Source: Psococerastis gibbosa
Lineage: Eukaryota > Arthropoda > Insecta > Psocodea > Psocidae
NCBI GenBank assembly: GCA_963971405.1
Contig: OZ020485.1
Coordinates: 11,284,001 to 11,348,000, forward strand
Length of the DNA stretch: 64,000 nt
Direction of reading: 5' to 3'
Part shown: in pieces, positions 53,301 to 60,420 of the stretch
Layout of the letters: every line of letters begins with the position of its first letter
How positions within the stretch are numbered: the stretch's first letter is position 1
Made by a program: the position numbers and the translations under genes
Notes under the pieces: model-generated
What the model was told of the DNA's origin: nothing
What the model saw: only the letters and a program-made list of their open reading frames with translations
Database searches by the model: none

Positions 53301-53743
53301 ATTAGTGGCAACCTGCTCTAGTAGATGCCATGTTTCACCAATTTCTCAATTTCTATTTACTATATCAACGGGCAAAATTTTAAATCCCTTAAAAGTGTTT
53401 ACCCCTTTTTTACGTTCCTTTATTTATTCCTAGAAATGCCACCTAGTCTGACCCAAATACAAACGCAACCACGTTCGTACAATCTATCCTTCCAAGAGCA
53501 ACCTATTTTTCGTTACAGGTGATTGAGCTCGGAAACAGCCTGCGAGCCGCCCTGCAGGTCCCTGCTAAGAAAGAAAGCAGTCAGTCACTTGGGGAATCTC
53601 ACGCGAGCACCAGCAGTGGACTCAGTAGGCAGCATCAACAGAAAAATGAAAGAAATTTCAGAGAAATTGAACAAAGTCGGCGGGATCAAGGGATTACCGA
53701 GGAAAATAAAGCCCCCCCTCACATCTTATCTGACGAAGTATAG
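26242..53743 (+). CDS. BBS4: BBS4, BBSome subunit (8 exons)
   Basis: Exons 26242-26341, 27916-28058, 31526-31638, 32083-32177, 34343-34659, 38173-38467, 38616-38815 and 53519-53743 join in phase to 495 residues plus TAG; the vertebrate protein is about 520. BBS4 is a TPR-repeat subunit of the BBSome, the coat that carries membrane proteins to and from cilia, and it also acts at centriolar satellites. The order of conserved segments is [104 protein letters not shown] and [19 protein letters not shown] Ser/Gln/Glu-rich tail without TPRs follows [13 protein letters not shown], as in the family. The last intron is 14.7 kb. Presence of the gene implies an organism with cilia. Confidence 0.93.
26604..26775 (+). 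mobile_element. SINE-1 copy, 5'-truncated
   Basis: Begins within box B (TTTCGAGTCCC), then CTGGCCATGCTTTGGAGGGC, GCTTTATAGCCCTAACTCC and the TATTTATTTAT tail. In BBS4 intron 1. Confidence 0.8.
27123..27893 (+). mobile_element. Repeat-H copy
   Basis: Left end TTTCCAATTTATACGTAG, GAGGTCCCAGAAACCC, a CTGT array near 27254-27305, GAAAAATGACTAAAAAAATC, TTTCTGCGGAACCTTTCTAT and right end AAATTAGAAAGCATGTTCGA. It ends about 20 bases before BBS4 exon 2, so it reaches into the acceptor region. Confidence 0.75.
27916..28058 (+). CDS. BBS4: BBS4 exon 2
   Basis: Acceptor CTTTTTAG ends at 27915; donor GTAGGC at 28059. Reads [18 protein letters not shown] and [20 protein letters not shown], the conserved N-terminal helix pair of BBS4. 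Confidence 0.92.
28073..28092 (+). repeat. (AT)n microsatellite
   Basis: Ten AT units 15 bases after the BBS4 exon 2 donor. Confidence 0.85.
28254..28834 (+). mobile_element. Repeat-H copy, left part missing
   Basis: Shares GGCTCCAACGATTTCTTTTA, CTTTCTATCGATGACTTCTA, CATTGCGTGCCCTGCC and a C-tract followed by GAGATATCCGAAATTTAGCC. Same orientation as the copy at 27123. Confidence 0.75.
29835..30097. mobile_element. hAT-like MITE with perfect 8-bp target duplication
   Basis: CAGTGGCGGACACAG at the left and CTGTGTCCACCACTG at the right; GGGTTGAA at 29827-29834 and 30098-30105 is the target duplication. Length 263. No coding capacity. In BBS4 intron 2. Confidence 0.88.
30674..31503. mobile_element. 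hAT-like element
   Basis: Ends CAGTGGCGTACATAT and ATATGTATACGCCACTG; flanks ATTACATG/ACAGCATG agree at 5 of 8 positions, so the duplication is weak. Contains C-tracts but no transposase frame. Ends 22 bases before BBS4 exon 3. Confidence 0.55.
31526..31638 (+). CDS. BBS4: BBS4 exon 3
   Basis: Acceptor TGCGTAG ends at 31525; donor GTAAGT at 31639. Reads [20 protein letters not shown] and [11 protein letters not shown]: one TPR plus the start of the next. Confidence 0.92.
31721..31993. mobile_element. MITE-B2 palindrome
   Basis: TTAGGCGGCCATTCCACCGG and GCTGGTGGAATGGCCTTA termini, TTA on both sides, long AT-rich arms with AAACAAACGTCAATGACAAA, and a core GAGACTTATTAATGATGTCTGC shared with MITE-B. 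A second copy is at 45809. TTA duplications suggest PIF/Harbinger. Confidence 0.75.
32083..32177 (+). CDS. BBS4: BBS4 exon 4
   Basis: Acceptor TTTTTTGTAG ends at 32082; donor GTTAGT at 32178. Reads [20 protein letters not shown] and EWDILHNLG, a TPR. This small exon is too short for ORF-based detection. Confidence 0.92.
32475..32590 (-). mobile_element. SINE-2 fragment
   Basis: CACTGACATTAAATTAACTT, GAGATATCCTCC and AATTAGAGGATATGGAAAAA match the inverted family tail; the head is degraded. Confidence 0.6.
32590..32655 (+). mobile_element. SINE-2 fragment, opposite orientation
   Basis: Box B GGGGTTCGAATCCCGAAGTC then CTATGTCCTCTAATTTCGGT. Head-to-head with the preceding fragment. Confidence 0.6.
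33234..34086 (-). mobile_element. Repeat-H copy, near full length
   Basis: Inverted copy: GAACATGCTTTCCAATTTAT at one end and ATAAATTGGAAAGC at the other, G-tract at 33350-33363 after GATATCTCGG, (CAGA)n near 33928, and TTTTTGTGAACCTACATGCC. In BBS4 intron 4. Confidence 0.8.
34343..34659 (+). CDS. BBS4: BBS4 exon 5
   Basis: Acceptor TTATTTCAG ends at 34342; donor GTAACA at 34660. The split Gly codon joins exon 4. About three TPR units: [36 protein letters not shown] and [18 protein letters not shown], ending GALMQ. Confidence 0.94.
34795..34905 (-). repeat. Repeat-D fragment
   Basis: CCTGGTCACCTTCGAACTAA, CAAGTGGTTCGGAATCCACT and ATAATCAGAAGG match inverted Repeat-D. In BBS4 intron 5. Confidence 0.55.
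34990..35725 (-). pseudogene. non-LTR retrotransposon RT C-terminal fragment
   Basis: An open minus-strand frame at 35720-35205 reads [49 protein letters not shown] and [14 protein letters not shown]. This is the region just after the reverse transcriptase palm/thumb in jockey- or CR1-like LINEs (YG-x-x-xWG and LP motifs). The catalytic FADD region is not present, so it is a 5'-truncated remnant; sequence below 35205 is probably its 3' UTR. Confidence 0.7.
36263..36856. mobile_element. hAT-like element
   Basis: AGTGACGTAGCCAGG at the left and GGCTACGCTCTTG at the right, flanked by CCGGAATT (36255-36262) and CCGGGATT (36857-36864), 7 of 8 identical. Contains two C-tracts. In BBS4 intron 5. 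Confidence 0.7.
37575..37833. mobile_element. hAT-like MITE
   Basis: CAGTGGCGGACTG and CAGTCCTCCACTG termini, flanked by ACCTTCAC (37567-37574) and GCCTTCAC (37834-37841). The 174-codon open frame 37545-38069 runs straight through it and is therefore not a gene. Confidence 0.8.
38173..38467 (+). CDS. BBS4: BBS4 exon 6
   Basis: Acceptor GGTTTTCAG ends at 38172; donor GTGAGT at 38468, phase 1. Holds the most conserved TPRs, with [15 protein letters not shown] and [18 protein letters not shown]. Confidence 0.95.
38616..38815 (+). CDS. BBS4: BBS4 exon 7
   Basis: Acceptor TTTCTGCAG ends at 38615; donor GTAAAC at 38816. The GCT|G|TG join gives [20 protein letters not shown], then [20 protein letters not shown], the last TPR. 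Confidence 0.93.
39141..39986 (+). mobile_element. Repeat-H copy, near full length
   Basis: TGCTTTCCAATTTATACGTA to GATAAATTGGAAAGCATGTT and GGACCGGTTCTT. A CTGT array at 39271-39293 is followed by CGATTTCCGGGCAAACTACT; a C-tract at 39859-39873 precedes CGAGATATCGGAAA. Terminal TTTCCAATTTAT is inverted at the ends. Confidence 0.8.
40385..40701. mobile_element. TA-flanked MITE, 29-bp inverted repeats
   Basis: GGGTAAACCACCCGGTAATG at the left and CATTACTGGGTGGTTTACCC at the right, bounded by TA on each side, the target used by Tc1/mariner elements. About 313 bases, no transposase. Confidence 0.82.
41108..41510 (+). mobile_element. MITE-B with inner palindrome at its centre
   Basis: Outer arms CAAATACGGTGACGTGGTAG...CATTCAAGACTTA and their inverse enclose an inner element running from GTGGGGTTTCCACCGACC (about 41185) to GGTCGGTGGAAACCCCGCC (about 41434). 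Confidence 0.85.
42776..43164 (+). mobile_element. MITE-B with inner palindrome at its centre
   Basis: Outer ends AAGGCGCCCATTCCACCGAC and GTCTGTGGAATGGGCGCCTT, inner element at about 42847-43090, joined at the same CATTCAAGACTTA core as the copy at 41108. Confidence 0.85.
43335..43530 (-). mobile_element. SINE-1 copy, head incomplete
   Basis: GAGCCAACCTAGGGGAGTTA, GAAGCCCTCTATTACACTCA, GCATGGCCAGAAAATGTA, box B GACTCGAACC; box A end is lost. Confidence 0.8.
44150..44290 (+). repeat. Repeat-J copy 2
   Basis: GGTGGCAAGGTGGTATACTT, CGGAGACGTGTCATAACTCG, ACACAAGTACCTACC; matches 14935-15085 block by block. Confidence 0.6.
44405..44610 (-). CDS. candidate exon: short membrane protein C-terminus (unproven)
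   Basis: On the minus strand a pyrimidine-rich GCTTGATTTTCAG ends just above 44610. The frame then stays open for 67 codons to a stop at 44405: one long hydrophobic helix ([20 protein letters not shown] and on to VVTII), then [12 protein letters not shown] and [10 protein letters not shown]. The helix followed by a basic and Cys-rich tail looks protein-like, but I recognise no family, and no partner exon was found upstream. It lies antisense in BBS4 intron 7. It may be chance or a transposon remnant. Confidence 0.2.
44890..45068 (-). mobile_element. SINE-2 copy
   Basis: CACTGTCATTAAATTAACCT, GAGGTAACCTCCTCGTTATA, AATTAGAGGATATGGAAAAA, then the inverted head GCTGGACCACAAGCCCCGGC. Confidence 0.75.
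45095..45378. mobile_element. hAT-like MITE with perfect 8-bp target duplication
   Basis: CAGGCGCGGATCTAGAATG at the left and CGTAGATCCGCGCCTG at the right; CATGAAAT at 45087-45094 and 45379-45386 is the duplication. Length 284, with a C-tract near the right end. Confidence 0.88.
45395..45505 (+). mobile_element. SINE-2 copy, short tail
   Basis: GTCCTGCGGTTAAGACGACA, GTGGGTTCGAATCCCGC, then ATATCCTCTAATTTTTGG. Opposite in orientation to the copy at 44890. Confidence 0.7.
45517..45657 (+). CDS. candidate cassette exon or transposon coding remnant (unproven)
   Basis: Acceptor-like ATACCCCAG ends at 45516 and donor-like GTATGA starts at 45658. The 141 bases between are open for 47 codons, phase 0 to 0, which would keep the BBS4 frame if included between exons 7 and 8. 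The translation has an acidic part ([16 protein letters not shown]) and a hydrophobic part ([13 protein letters not shown]). It resembles no part of BBS4 I know; an N-terminal transposase remnant is equally possible. No conservation evidence is available. Confidence 0.2.
45680..45800 (+). repeat. repeat shared with 13785-13900
   Basis: GCCACGTTTCTACAATGGCT and TTTTTGGCGGGAAGCGAAT recur as GCTACGTTTTTACAATGGCT and TTTTTGGCGGGAAGCGAAT at about 13810 and 13876. Confidence 0.6.
45809..46082. mobile_element. MITE-B2 palindrome
   Basis: AGGCGGCAATTCCACCGGCG and CGCCGGTGGAATTGCCGCC ends; arms and core match 31721-31993. Confidence 0.82.
46190..46440 (+). repeat. Repeat-D copy
   Basis: AACGCCTGCTTTCAGCAT, AGCAACCCTGTCAGCCTGG, GTGGATTCCGAACCACTT and ACTCGACACGCACGTAGACT in order. 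Confidence 0.7.
46478..46572. mobile_element. Repeat-E, 95-bp small palindrome
   Basis: GCCAACGCTGCG...CTACCAAGTTTG pairs with TCAACTTGGTAAGGCCGTTGGC; second copy at 51752-51843. Confidence 0.55.
47340..48076. mobile_element. Repeat-C long element
   Basis: GAGTCCAGGCTGATGGGC at the left and GGCCCATCAACCCGGATTCT at the right. An internal inverted repeat (47625-47820) pairs AAACTTAGTGTTTTAGCAAA with its near inverse. Confidence 0.6.
49194..49410 (-). mobile_element. SINE-1 copy
   Basis: Tail AATAAATAAATAAC, GTCAACCTAGCGGAGTCAG, GCCCTCTCTTACACTCAACT, GACTCGAACCAACAACC and head CCACATGTCCTGAC. Confidence 0.85.
50845..51115 (+). repeat. Repeat-D copy
   Basis: AACGCCTGCTTTCAGCATTT, CAACCTTGTCAGACTGGCGG, TAGTGGATTCCGAACCACTT, ACTCGACACGCACCTAGACT. 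Confidence 0.7.
51535..51680 (+). repeat. Repeat-K arm
   Basis: GATCGTTATCAATATGGCTG, CCTGCACAAGCTAACTACTA and GACCGGGTATCCCCTATGCT correspond to one arm of 11540-11862. Confidence 0.55.
51752..51843. mobile_element. Repeat-E copy 2
   Basis: GCCAACGCTGTGCACAGTAC, CAAGTTTTCTGCAG and TTTAACTTGGTATGGTCGTT. Confidence 0.55.
51867..52209. mobile_element. hAT-like MITE
   Basis: CAGTGCCGGGTTTGGCC and CCCAAGCCCGGCACTG ends, flanks GTGTTGAG and GTATTGAA (6 of 8). A related left end, CAGTGCCGGATTTACCG, is at 61184. Confidence 0.7.
52687..53260 (-). mobile_element. Repeat-H copy interrupted by MITE-A
   Basis: Inverted Repeat-H from ACATGCTTTCTTATTTATCC through GGGAAAGCAACCTGTTCAGT to AAGACATACCTACC. 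After the MITE-A insertion it resumes with AAGCATCGATGAAAGGGTTC. Confidence 0.7.
53022..53186. mobile_element. MITE-A copy
   Basis: CTGCAGTCTGATCGAGGCGT and CGCCCCGATCAGGCTGCAG ends; interior AATAGCACTTTCCATTATAA shared with the 19.0 and 63.7 kb copies. Confidence 0.82.
53519..53743 (+). CDS. BBS4: BBS4 exon 8 (stop codon)
   Basis: Acceptor CGTTACAG ends at 53518; TAG at 53741. Begins [19 protein letters not shown], matching the post-TPR helix of BBS4, then a polar, probably disordered tail ([30 protein letters not shown]). The phase matches exon 7 across the 14.7 kb intron. Confidence 0.85.
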   Translation: MIELGNSLRAALQVPAKKESSQSLGESHASTSSGLSRQHQQKNERNFREIEQSRRDQGITEENKAPPHILSDEV

Positions 53744-54075
53744 AACTTTCTAATCTCTCAAAATTGTTTCTTTATGAAATTTCATTATGGCAAGCGTAAA
53801 TGGATAATACGTACCTACTTCATAGTCCTATGCCTCTTAAGTTCGTACTGTAATTTTATTACACAATCAGCCCAAAACTGATTAGGCTAATTAATAACCC
53901 TCTCTTTTAAAGACGCGTGCCTCGAGTGCTGCGCTAGTCAGGGTGCGTTTACGGTGTTTTGTTATGATTTGCATGATAACAGACTACTGTATAAGAAAGC
54001 TAAGTTTTATGGTCTATTTGACATGAGAGGCTAAACCAAATAATGAACCAAATTATATGAAATATATAACAATAT

Positions 54076-54081
54076 AATAAA
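54076..54081 (+). terminator. candidate BBS4 polyadenylation signal
   Basis: First AATAAA after the BBS4 stop (about 330 bases downstream). Another AATAAA is at 54685. Position-based only. Confidence 0.35.
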
Positions 54082-54779
54082 CGATAATTATACACTTACC
54101 CTAATAGGGTCTTGCAATCTTCTGTCTGGGAATAGCCTCAGAATTGCTCTATGCGTTTTTAGTAATTTAGTGAGCCTAACCATCAGCAATCCAAAAGACA
54201 TGTAAAGACCGTCCGTCGGTCCATAATTTGGTATTAGGGTATTCATCTTGGGCTTTTAAGCTAAGTGCCTACCTCAAGCTGTTTACTATAATTCTATATA
54301 TTATCTATATCTCTATATTCTCTATAAAATAGTTACTGCATCAGGAGGCATTGGTACGTTACGGTGATGCTGTCCAGTATTCTCTTCCAATACTTTTTAA
54401 GCGATGGTGGATTTGTAATATAACTTTAAATTGGCAAATCATAGTTAAAAGGCATCAGATTATGGATTGACCCACCTGTGACAGCAACATATAGTGGGCA
54501 ACAAAATTACACAAGCATGTTTGTAATTTTAGTCCGCGTGTGGTGTCTATAATTTGAGAGGTTTTGGCGCCAGACGATATCAACCACAGTGGAGTGTTGA
54601 ATGACGTTTGTTTATTTTGGACTGAACGTTTGAAACTAAAAACTGAGTCACTCATGAAGGCATTTCTTTCAGTGTCGTCAGAGCAATAAAATTTTTCAGT
54701 TTTTTGCCATGTGGCAAATACTGACCTACTGTATGACGCACAGCGTGGAGCTATAGCTAGGGCTGGCGACTAGGTCAGG

Positions 54780-55165
54780 TTTGGTAAATTTTGCCCTCAT
54801 TTACATTATTTGCTGGATCTAACTAATGCTACGGATCAGCTGGAGGGACCATGTGATAAATGAAAGAGTGCTAGACGCTATCGGGGAAGAAAGACAGTTA
54901 GCAGCCCAGATACGAACCAGGAGAGCGAAATGGATGGGGCATTTGCTAAGGCACGAAAATCTGGTACACACTATTATCGAGGGCACAGTAGAGGGAAATA
55001 ACCGAAGAGGACGGCCGAAGAAGGAATTCATGGATCAAGTAAAAGAAGACGCAGGAGCAATATCATATCAAGAACTGAAGAGGAAGATCGAGGACCGAGT
55101 AAACTGGAGGACGATATGCAGGGAGTTGCTGCCAACCAATCGCTAAGATTGTAACCTTAAGAAGA
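54780..55165 (+). pseudogene. non-LTR retrotransposon RT C-terminal fragment
   Basis: The open frame 54826-55146 reads LRISWRDHVINERVL, TRRAKWMGHLLRHENLV, RRGRPKKEFMDQVKEDAGA and WRTICRELLP. This is the signature C-terminal tail of LINE endonuclease/reverse transcriptases (RW-GH followed by GRPKK). It is truncated at the 5' end, so it cannot be autonomous. The 3' end after the stop is AAGAAGAAGACAT, like the short tandem tails of such elements. Confidence 0.8.
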
Positions 55166-56707
55166 AGACATATCACTGCAACAATGAGGCACTAATTAAT
55201 TTCTCTATAAAATATTCGATTACGGGTACCCATGTAACATGTAACATTTGAAGATTAATATTAGTTTCTTGGTAATGGAATATATAATACACAAGAGAAG
55301 GAAAAAAAAAAGTGGAAAACTACTGACTGTGGACTAATTCCAATTAGATGGAGGAGTTGAGAGATGTGAAAGATTGCCTACAACTTCGTCGCGACAAAAG
55401 GATTCTCTTTCAGAAATTTCTCCGCAACTCGCAATCCCATCAGCACAGCTTAGTTCTTTTCTTTTACCCTTAGCGGTTGAGTTGCGCTAAAAGCAGGCGA
55501 TATAGATAACAGGGGAATGGCAAAAAATGTCAAGCACTTAATTTTGTTCATAATTGGATTAATTGTACCTTACTTCTGTGGATGAAAAATTGTGCTTAAT
55601 TATTTTCATTTTTTAGCTTAGTTCCCAAATTTATGCGACTTCAAAGAATTGGAAAATTTTGAAGAACTGATTTTTCGAATGCTATTAATTAATACAGTTA
55701 TTAAAATATAAATATAATCAAATATGTGAATGATAACTGAATCGTGTTAATTTGAGAATATTAATTGATTATTATTAATTTATTAAATTATTAAATTTAT
55801 TAAAATTTGAAGTTAAGTAAACCGGAAGTTAACATTATAAATCCAATTTTTTCCCATTTTTATTGTTGCAAAAAATATTTTACTAGTAGCTTGTAGCAAA
55901 GTCTACAATATAATGATGTCTTAAATCGTTTAGACGATGTGAACTAAAGCCGGATCTGTGTTAATTATGGTTGTGTCATTCACTTTACAAATTACGACTT
56001 ATGAACATTGGCGTAAATAGGCGTACCCGTAGCCTCCCGCCCCCCCCCCCCCCGGGTTCCTGGTGACAAAGACTTTATGGAAGCTAAAGGCATATTATCC
56101 ATAATATCGAAAGGGAAATTCTTGGTAAATTTATGCTTATTTTTAATTAAGACATCATAGAAAAATCAACAAGTTAAAAAAAAAACTTCTTAAAATCCCA
56201 AAAATCGTAGGTATAGGTAACTTCGTCGGTAACATCTAAACTGTACTGCTTCATGCTTGCAAGATGCGTAAAACCTCATTATTTTGGGTTTCTTGTTCTT
56301 TTTTTTCTCCGGGGGAGACCTCCTTTCTCCAGGGTATGACATGTGCATTGGTTACTTATACTTAAATGTTGAATGCAAAGGCTGCAATTTAAGGCAAAAT
56401 TCTCCCACCCCTTCCGAGAAAAGTTTCTGAATCCACGCCTGCTATACCACCAGGCAGAACAGGTTCAGCAATTCGACCGTCTTGCATAGAGAATGAGACG
56501 ACTAGGTCGCTGAGCATGTCAGAATTTGTGGAAAATCAAATTCATGGGATTCTAAAGCCCCCCCCCCCAGAAATTTTGGGAATTCATGCCAATACTTATG
56601 AGGTATGGTCAGGCAACATTTCTCAATTTAATTCATTTTCTATAAGTTGCAAAATTATCCCTTAATGGATCTATGTTAATGATGCTAGCTCATTAGGCTA
56701 TAACTTA

Positions 56708-56880
56708 TGCTACATTGCTCCTACACTTCCTACATTTTCTGGCCATGCTTTGGAGGGCATGCAAAGCAGGCGGTCCCGGGCCTTCCTAGTTGAGTGTAAG
56801 AGAGGGCTTTATAGCCCTATCTCCGCTAGGTTGGCTTAGTAATGGAACAAAAAGTCCTTATTTATTTATTGATTTATTTT
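56708..56880 (+). mobile_element. SINE-1 copy, head missing
   Basis: ACATTTTCTGGCCATGCTTT, GCAAAGCAGGCGGTCCCGGG, TTTATAGCCCTATCTCCGCT and a TTATTTATTGATTTAT tail. Confidence 0.8.
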
Positions 56881-58439
56881 AGTGCTCCAATGGAAGATTC
56901 ACAGCTCTCTTGGGGCTATTACTACCACTACCTACTAAACCACACATAAAAAGCTTAACATACATATACATATATTAATATTTCGCATCTGACGCATTTC
57001 CAAATTGTCAATTAATTACCATCGACACAATGCCATTACTTAATTAATTAACAACATTATGAAGTCACCCCCCCCCCCCATGGCTTGCGACACCCATGAT
57101 TGTACATATAACAAATTTAACAAATCTCACTCAAAAAGCCAATACCAACCCACATGAAATTAAATGTAGGTTAAACGTAGGGTTGGGAAATACACGAACC
57201 GTATGATCATTATGATGCCTTAATCGTACCGGGAGAATGGTATATCGCAATGTACGGTATTGCTATATTAAACAATCTCTAGGACAGCGAAATTTTGTGC
57301 TGATATAGCGCTTAAATCCCCTTTCCGACTCATTTTACCTCATAGGAGACTGGGAACCTTTCTTTATTCGAAAAAAAAAAATGAAAAATCTTTTCATCGT
57401 TATCTTTTCCATGTCATTCGATGGGGAAATTAATTTTTTCCTATAATTTATGGTGGTTCTAATATTAAATATTCCACCTTATATGAGATAGAATCGATTC
57501 TTTCGCAGATAGAAGTGAGCCCTGCAAATATTTTGAAGATTACCGCTCTATCGAAGAAGGGAGGAGGTGTAGTACTGGTGGGATGATCGGATGAAATTGC
57601 AAATGTGCGCAAAATTCGCAAAAGCGTGAGAAGGGTCTTCAAAAGGCATAAGCAACAACAGTAAGGTGTTAAAAATATTATTCTCGGTGCACTAAATTTG
57701 TACAGTGGGGAAAATGCTTCAGTCAGAGGCGGATTGGCGCGCTGTGATGGAATTGGCATGGCTCATCTTGAGCCGCAAGTTGAAAGAGGAAAGACCTAAA
57801 CAAAAACAGCTATAGCAGCAGAGAAAGACAGGACTATCTTAAAATAATGTTGAAAAACGGTTCCAGGACAGTTCGTAGGAGAGGGCGAAAAAAAGGCGCT
57901 CTTCATTCATTTTTTAAGATGCGTGTTGGTATCTAAAACTACAGATGGTGGAATATTAATTACTGTAAATCTTTGTTGCAATTTAATCGCTAGAATTTAA
58001 CTTTAGATTGAAGAAGATCAATGCGGTGCAAAGAATACAATAAGCTCATTATCTTCTAGGGCTACTTTATACCTTACATTACCTTACCGCAGAATATATT
58101 TCTGCCAAAACGCGTAAAAGCCCGCGATTTTTCACGTAAATTTTTAAACCCCTGGACCCCCAGTTCCCCCCATTTCATGAACTCTTAGAGTAAAAATTGT
58201 AAATCCCTCTGTTTGCATTTATGTGAATATAATAAAATCTAAACGTTTCTGCCACCAAAACCCATCATTTCCTACTTCATAAAAATGCATAAAATATAAT
58301 TATAAATTGAAATACATATAAAGACGATTTTCTTTCTTTCTTACATATACTGTAATACACTGTGCCAATTAAAGTCATTATTTATTTATAAGCTTGAAAG
58401 AAATGTTGAGTTGGAGCCTGGAGGTAATTTTATGAAATT

Positions 58440-58578
58440 GTATTCCTCTCTTGCGCCCCACCTGTTGGCTGTTGTCGGCAGCGACGATCGCTCAGCAAGC
58501 GCGATACCAGTATCTTAGTTCCAGTGCGCGTAGCAACACGGTCTCTCAACACCTCGTGTAACTCACTCTCGCGCTGCG
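58440..58578 (+). promoter_or_regulatory. candidate CpG-rich promoter / first non-coding exon
   Basis: An isolated CpG-rich stretch (GTCGGCAGCGACGATCGC, GCAAGCGCGATACC, GTGCGCGTAGC, CTCGCGCTGCG) in AT-rich surroundings ends directly at a strong donor GTAAGTAGG at 58579. This is what a 5' UTR exon of a plus-strand gene lying beyond 64 kb could look like. No start codon frame or TATA box is evident. Confidence 0.25.
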
Positions 58579-59877
58579 GTAAGTAGGTACTTTATAAGTT
58601 TTTTTACAGCAGCTGGTTGTATTTAACCACTACTAAATTGAATACTGGGGAAAAAGATTTGATTGTTTCATTGATTAACGAGTGCTCCGTATTTATTTAA
58701 GTGGCACCTATACACACTGTACAGAGTACAATGTATACCTTAGGCATGTTATAAATATGCTTAATTGGCTTATACCCGGTTGATTGAATATTGAAAGAGG
58801 AATAAACTCATAGTAAAAATTAAGAACTATTGGTATAGTTTTACATTGCTAAGAATTTTTAATTTTCAGTGTTAGTACATTTTACAAAGTTACCGTAATA
58901 AAGAGACTATTATGCATTTTATATAATAATTAAATAATTCAATGAGTTTTGTTTTATAATATATCTCAGCAGAGTAAGGGATATAAAAAAATCTCACAAA
59001 ACTACTAGTATATTGTCTGACCTGCAACCAACCGGGGCCGCCTGTATTGCATGCCTCTAAAGCAAGACACGATAGTATGGCTTAGGTGTGGGATTGAACT
59101 TTGACAATTAAATTAAAATGGGACGGGGTTGAAAATAATCGGTATTAAACATGGCGGTTGTCTGAATGGAGAGGGGGGCGTCTTCGGCAGCCTAACCACG
59201 CCCACCCAGCCTCATAACACAAATGCATTAACTAATTTGTGTGGAAGCAAACAATTACTTCAAGAATTAAATCAGGAAAATAAGATTTACAGGATAAGCC
59301 ATGAACGGATACAGGGGAGGGGGTAGCTCCCCCCAAATTTAGCAAATCTGTTGTGATTTAATTTATTACGCTCCAATGTAATCGATACTACGTATGTTTG
59401 TTCTGTTTTGACCCACAACTATTGGGTGTCGCAGCTTGAAAATTGACAGTTAGCCTATGAATTAAACAGAGCACCAAACAAGGTTTATTTTAAAGGAGCA
59501 CTGAAACTCAAATCCCACTAGAAAGAAAGTTTGATAAGTCTGATACTTGTAAGCTACAAATAAAAATAAAGCTACAAAATAACTTTGCACTAATTCCACA
59601 AAATAAATTGATTGTACTGTAAATGCATACTTCCCCCTGTATTGAGCTAGTGTCTAACAAGCCCTGCTCATTTCCCTTCCATAGCGATTAATAGTTATGT
59701 ATTTGTTTACTGGATGTGTACTTGTAGGAACTAGTCTGAAGATGGTGTCCACCACCGAAACAGCTGTTACAAATTACAATATAGGTACATTTGTTTTTTG
59801 GAATTAGTACAAGCTTATTTTATAATTTTAATTTTATTTGTACCGTAACGTATCACTTCCACGAGGTCACTGGAGGT

Positions 59878-60420
59878 CAAGGGCGGGTCCAGGAGAGTTT
59901 TTCGGGAGGGGCCATTCAGGGAAACGTGGGTGTAGCCTACCAAGCCTCTTATATAATTTTATTTTTTTTATATAATTTACCTGTCAGTATCATTCGTGTA
60001 GAACTTTTGTTATATTAATTTTTAGTGATTGTGCAATAAAATTGGTGTGTTTGTTAGCGAAACGGGGCACATTAATAATTTACAGTGCATTGTTTGAAAA
60101 CCGCAAGCCTATGATGCAGATAGGTATTATAGACGGGGGGGGGGGGGGGATAGTTTGAAAGTTTGGAAAAAAAATAGACCCGAAATAGTAGGGTTTTACG
60201 ATTTTAACAGCAGTAAAATTTATAATTTAATCATGGAAGACATATTCATGTTGTCATACTACGGTTTTCGTTTAGAATATATTATTTTATGTGTCCAATG
60301 GGCCCTCACCGTGGCCTGGGACTTTGCGAAGATCTACTAATACTATCCTATTTTATATAGGGTACGCTAATTTTTCTCGGAGGGGGGGGGGGGCACGGCC
60401 CCCCTCTCAACCCGCCACTG
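59878..60420. mobile_element. hAT-like element
   Basis: CAAGGGCGGGTCCAGGAG and CTCAACCCGCCACTG ends, flanks CTGGAGGT and CTGGAGAA (6 of 8). Two G-tracts inside. Confidence 0.65.

Larger units (their letters stand above)
38816..53518 (+). other. BBS4 intron 7, 14.7 kb, repeat-filled
   Basis: Phase-0 intron between exons 7 and 8. It holds a Repeat-H copy, two nested MITE-B copies, one MITE-B2, three SINE-1/2 types, two hAT-like MITEs with target duplications, a TA-flanked MITE, Repeat-C/D/E/J/K fragments and two short open stretches with splice-like edges (44405-44610 on the minus strand and 45517-45657 on the plus strand). Confidence 0.75.

Noticed and set aside
57448..57759. Open frames on both strands near 57.5 kb
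   Set aside because: The plus-strand reading is attractive (SQIEVSPANILKITALSKK) but has an internal stop and no partner exon; not enough to call a gene.
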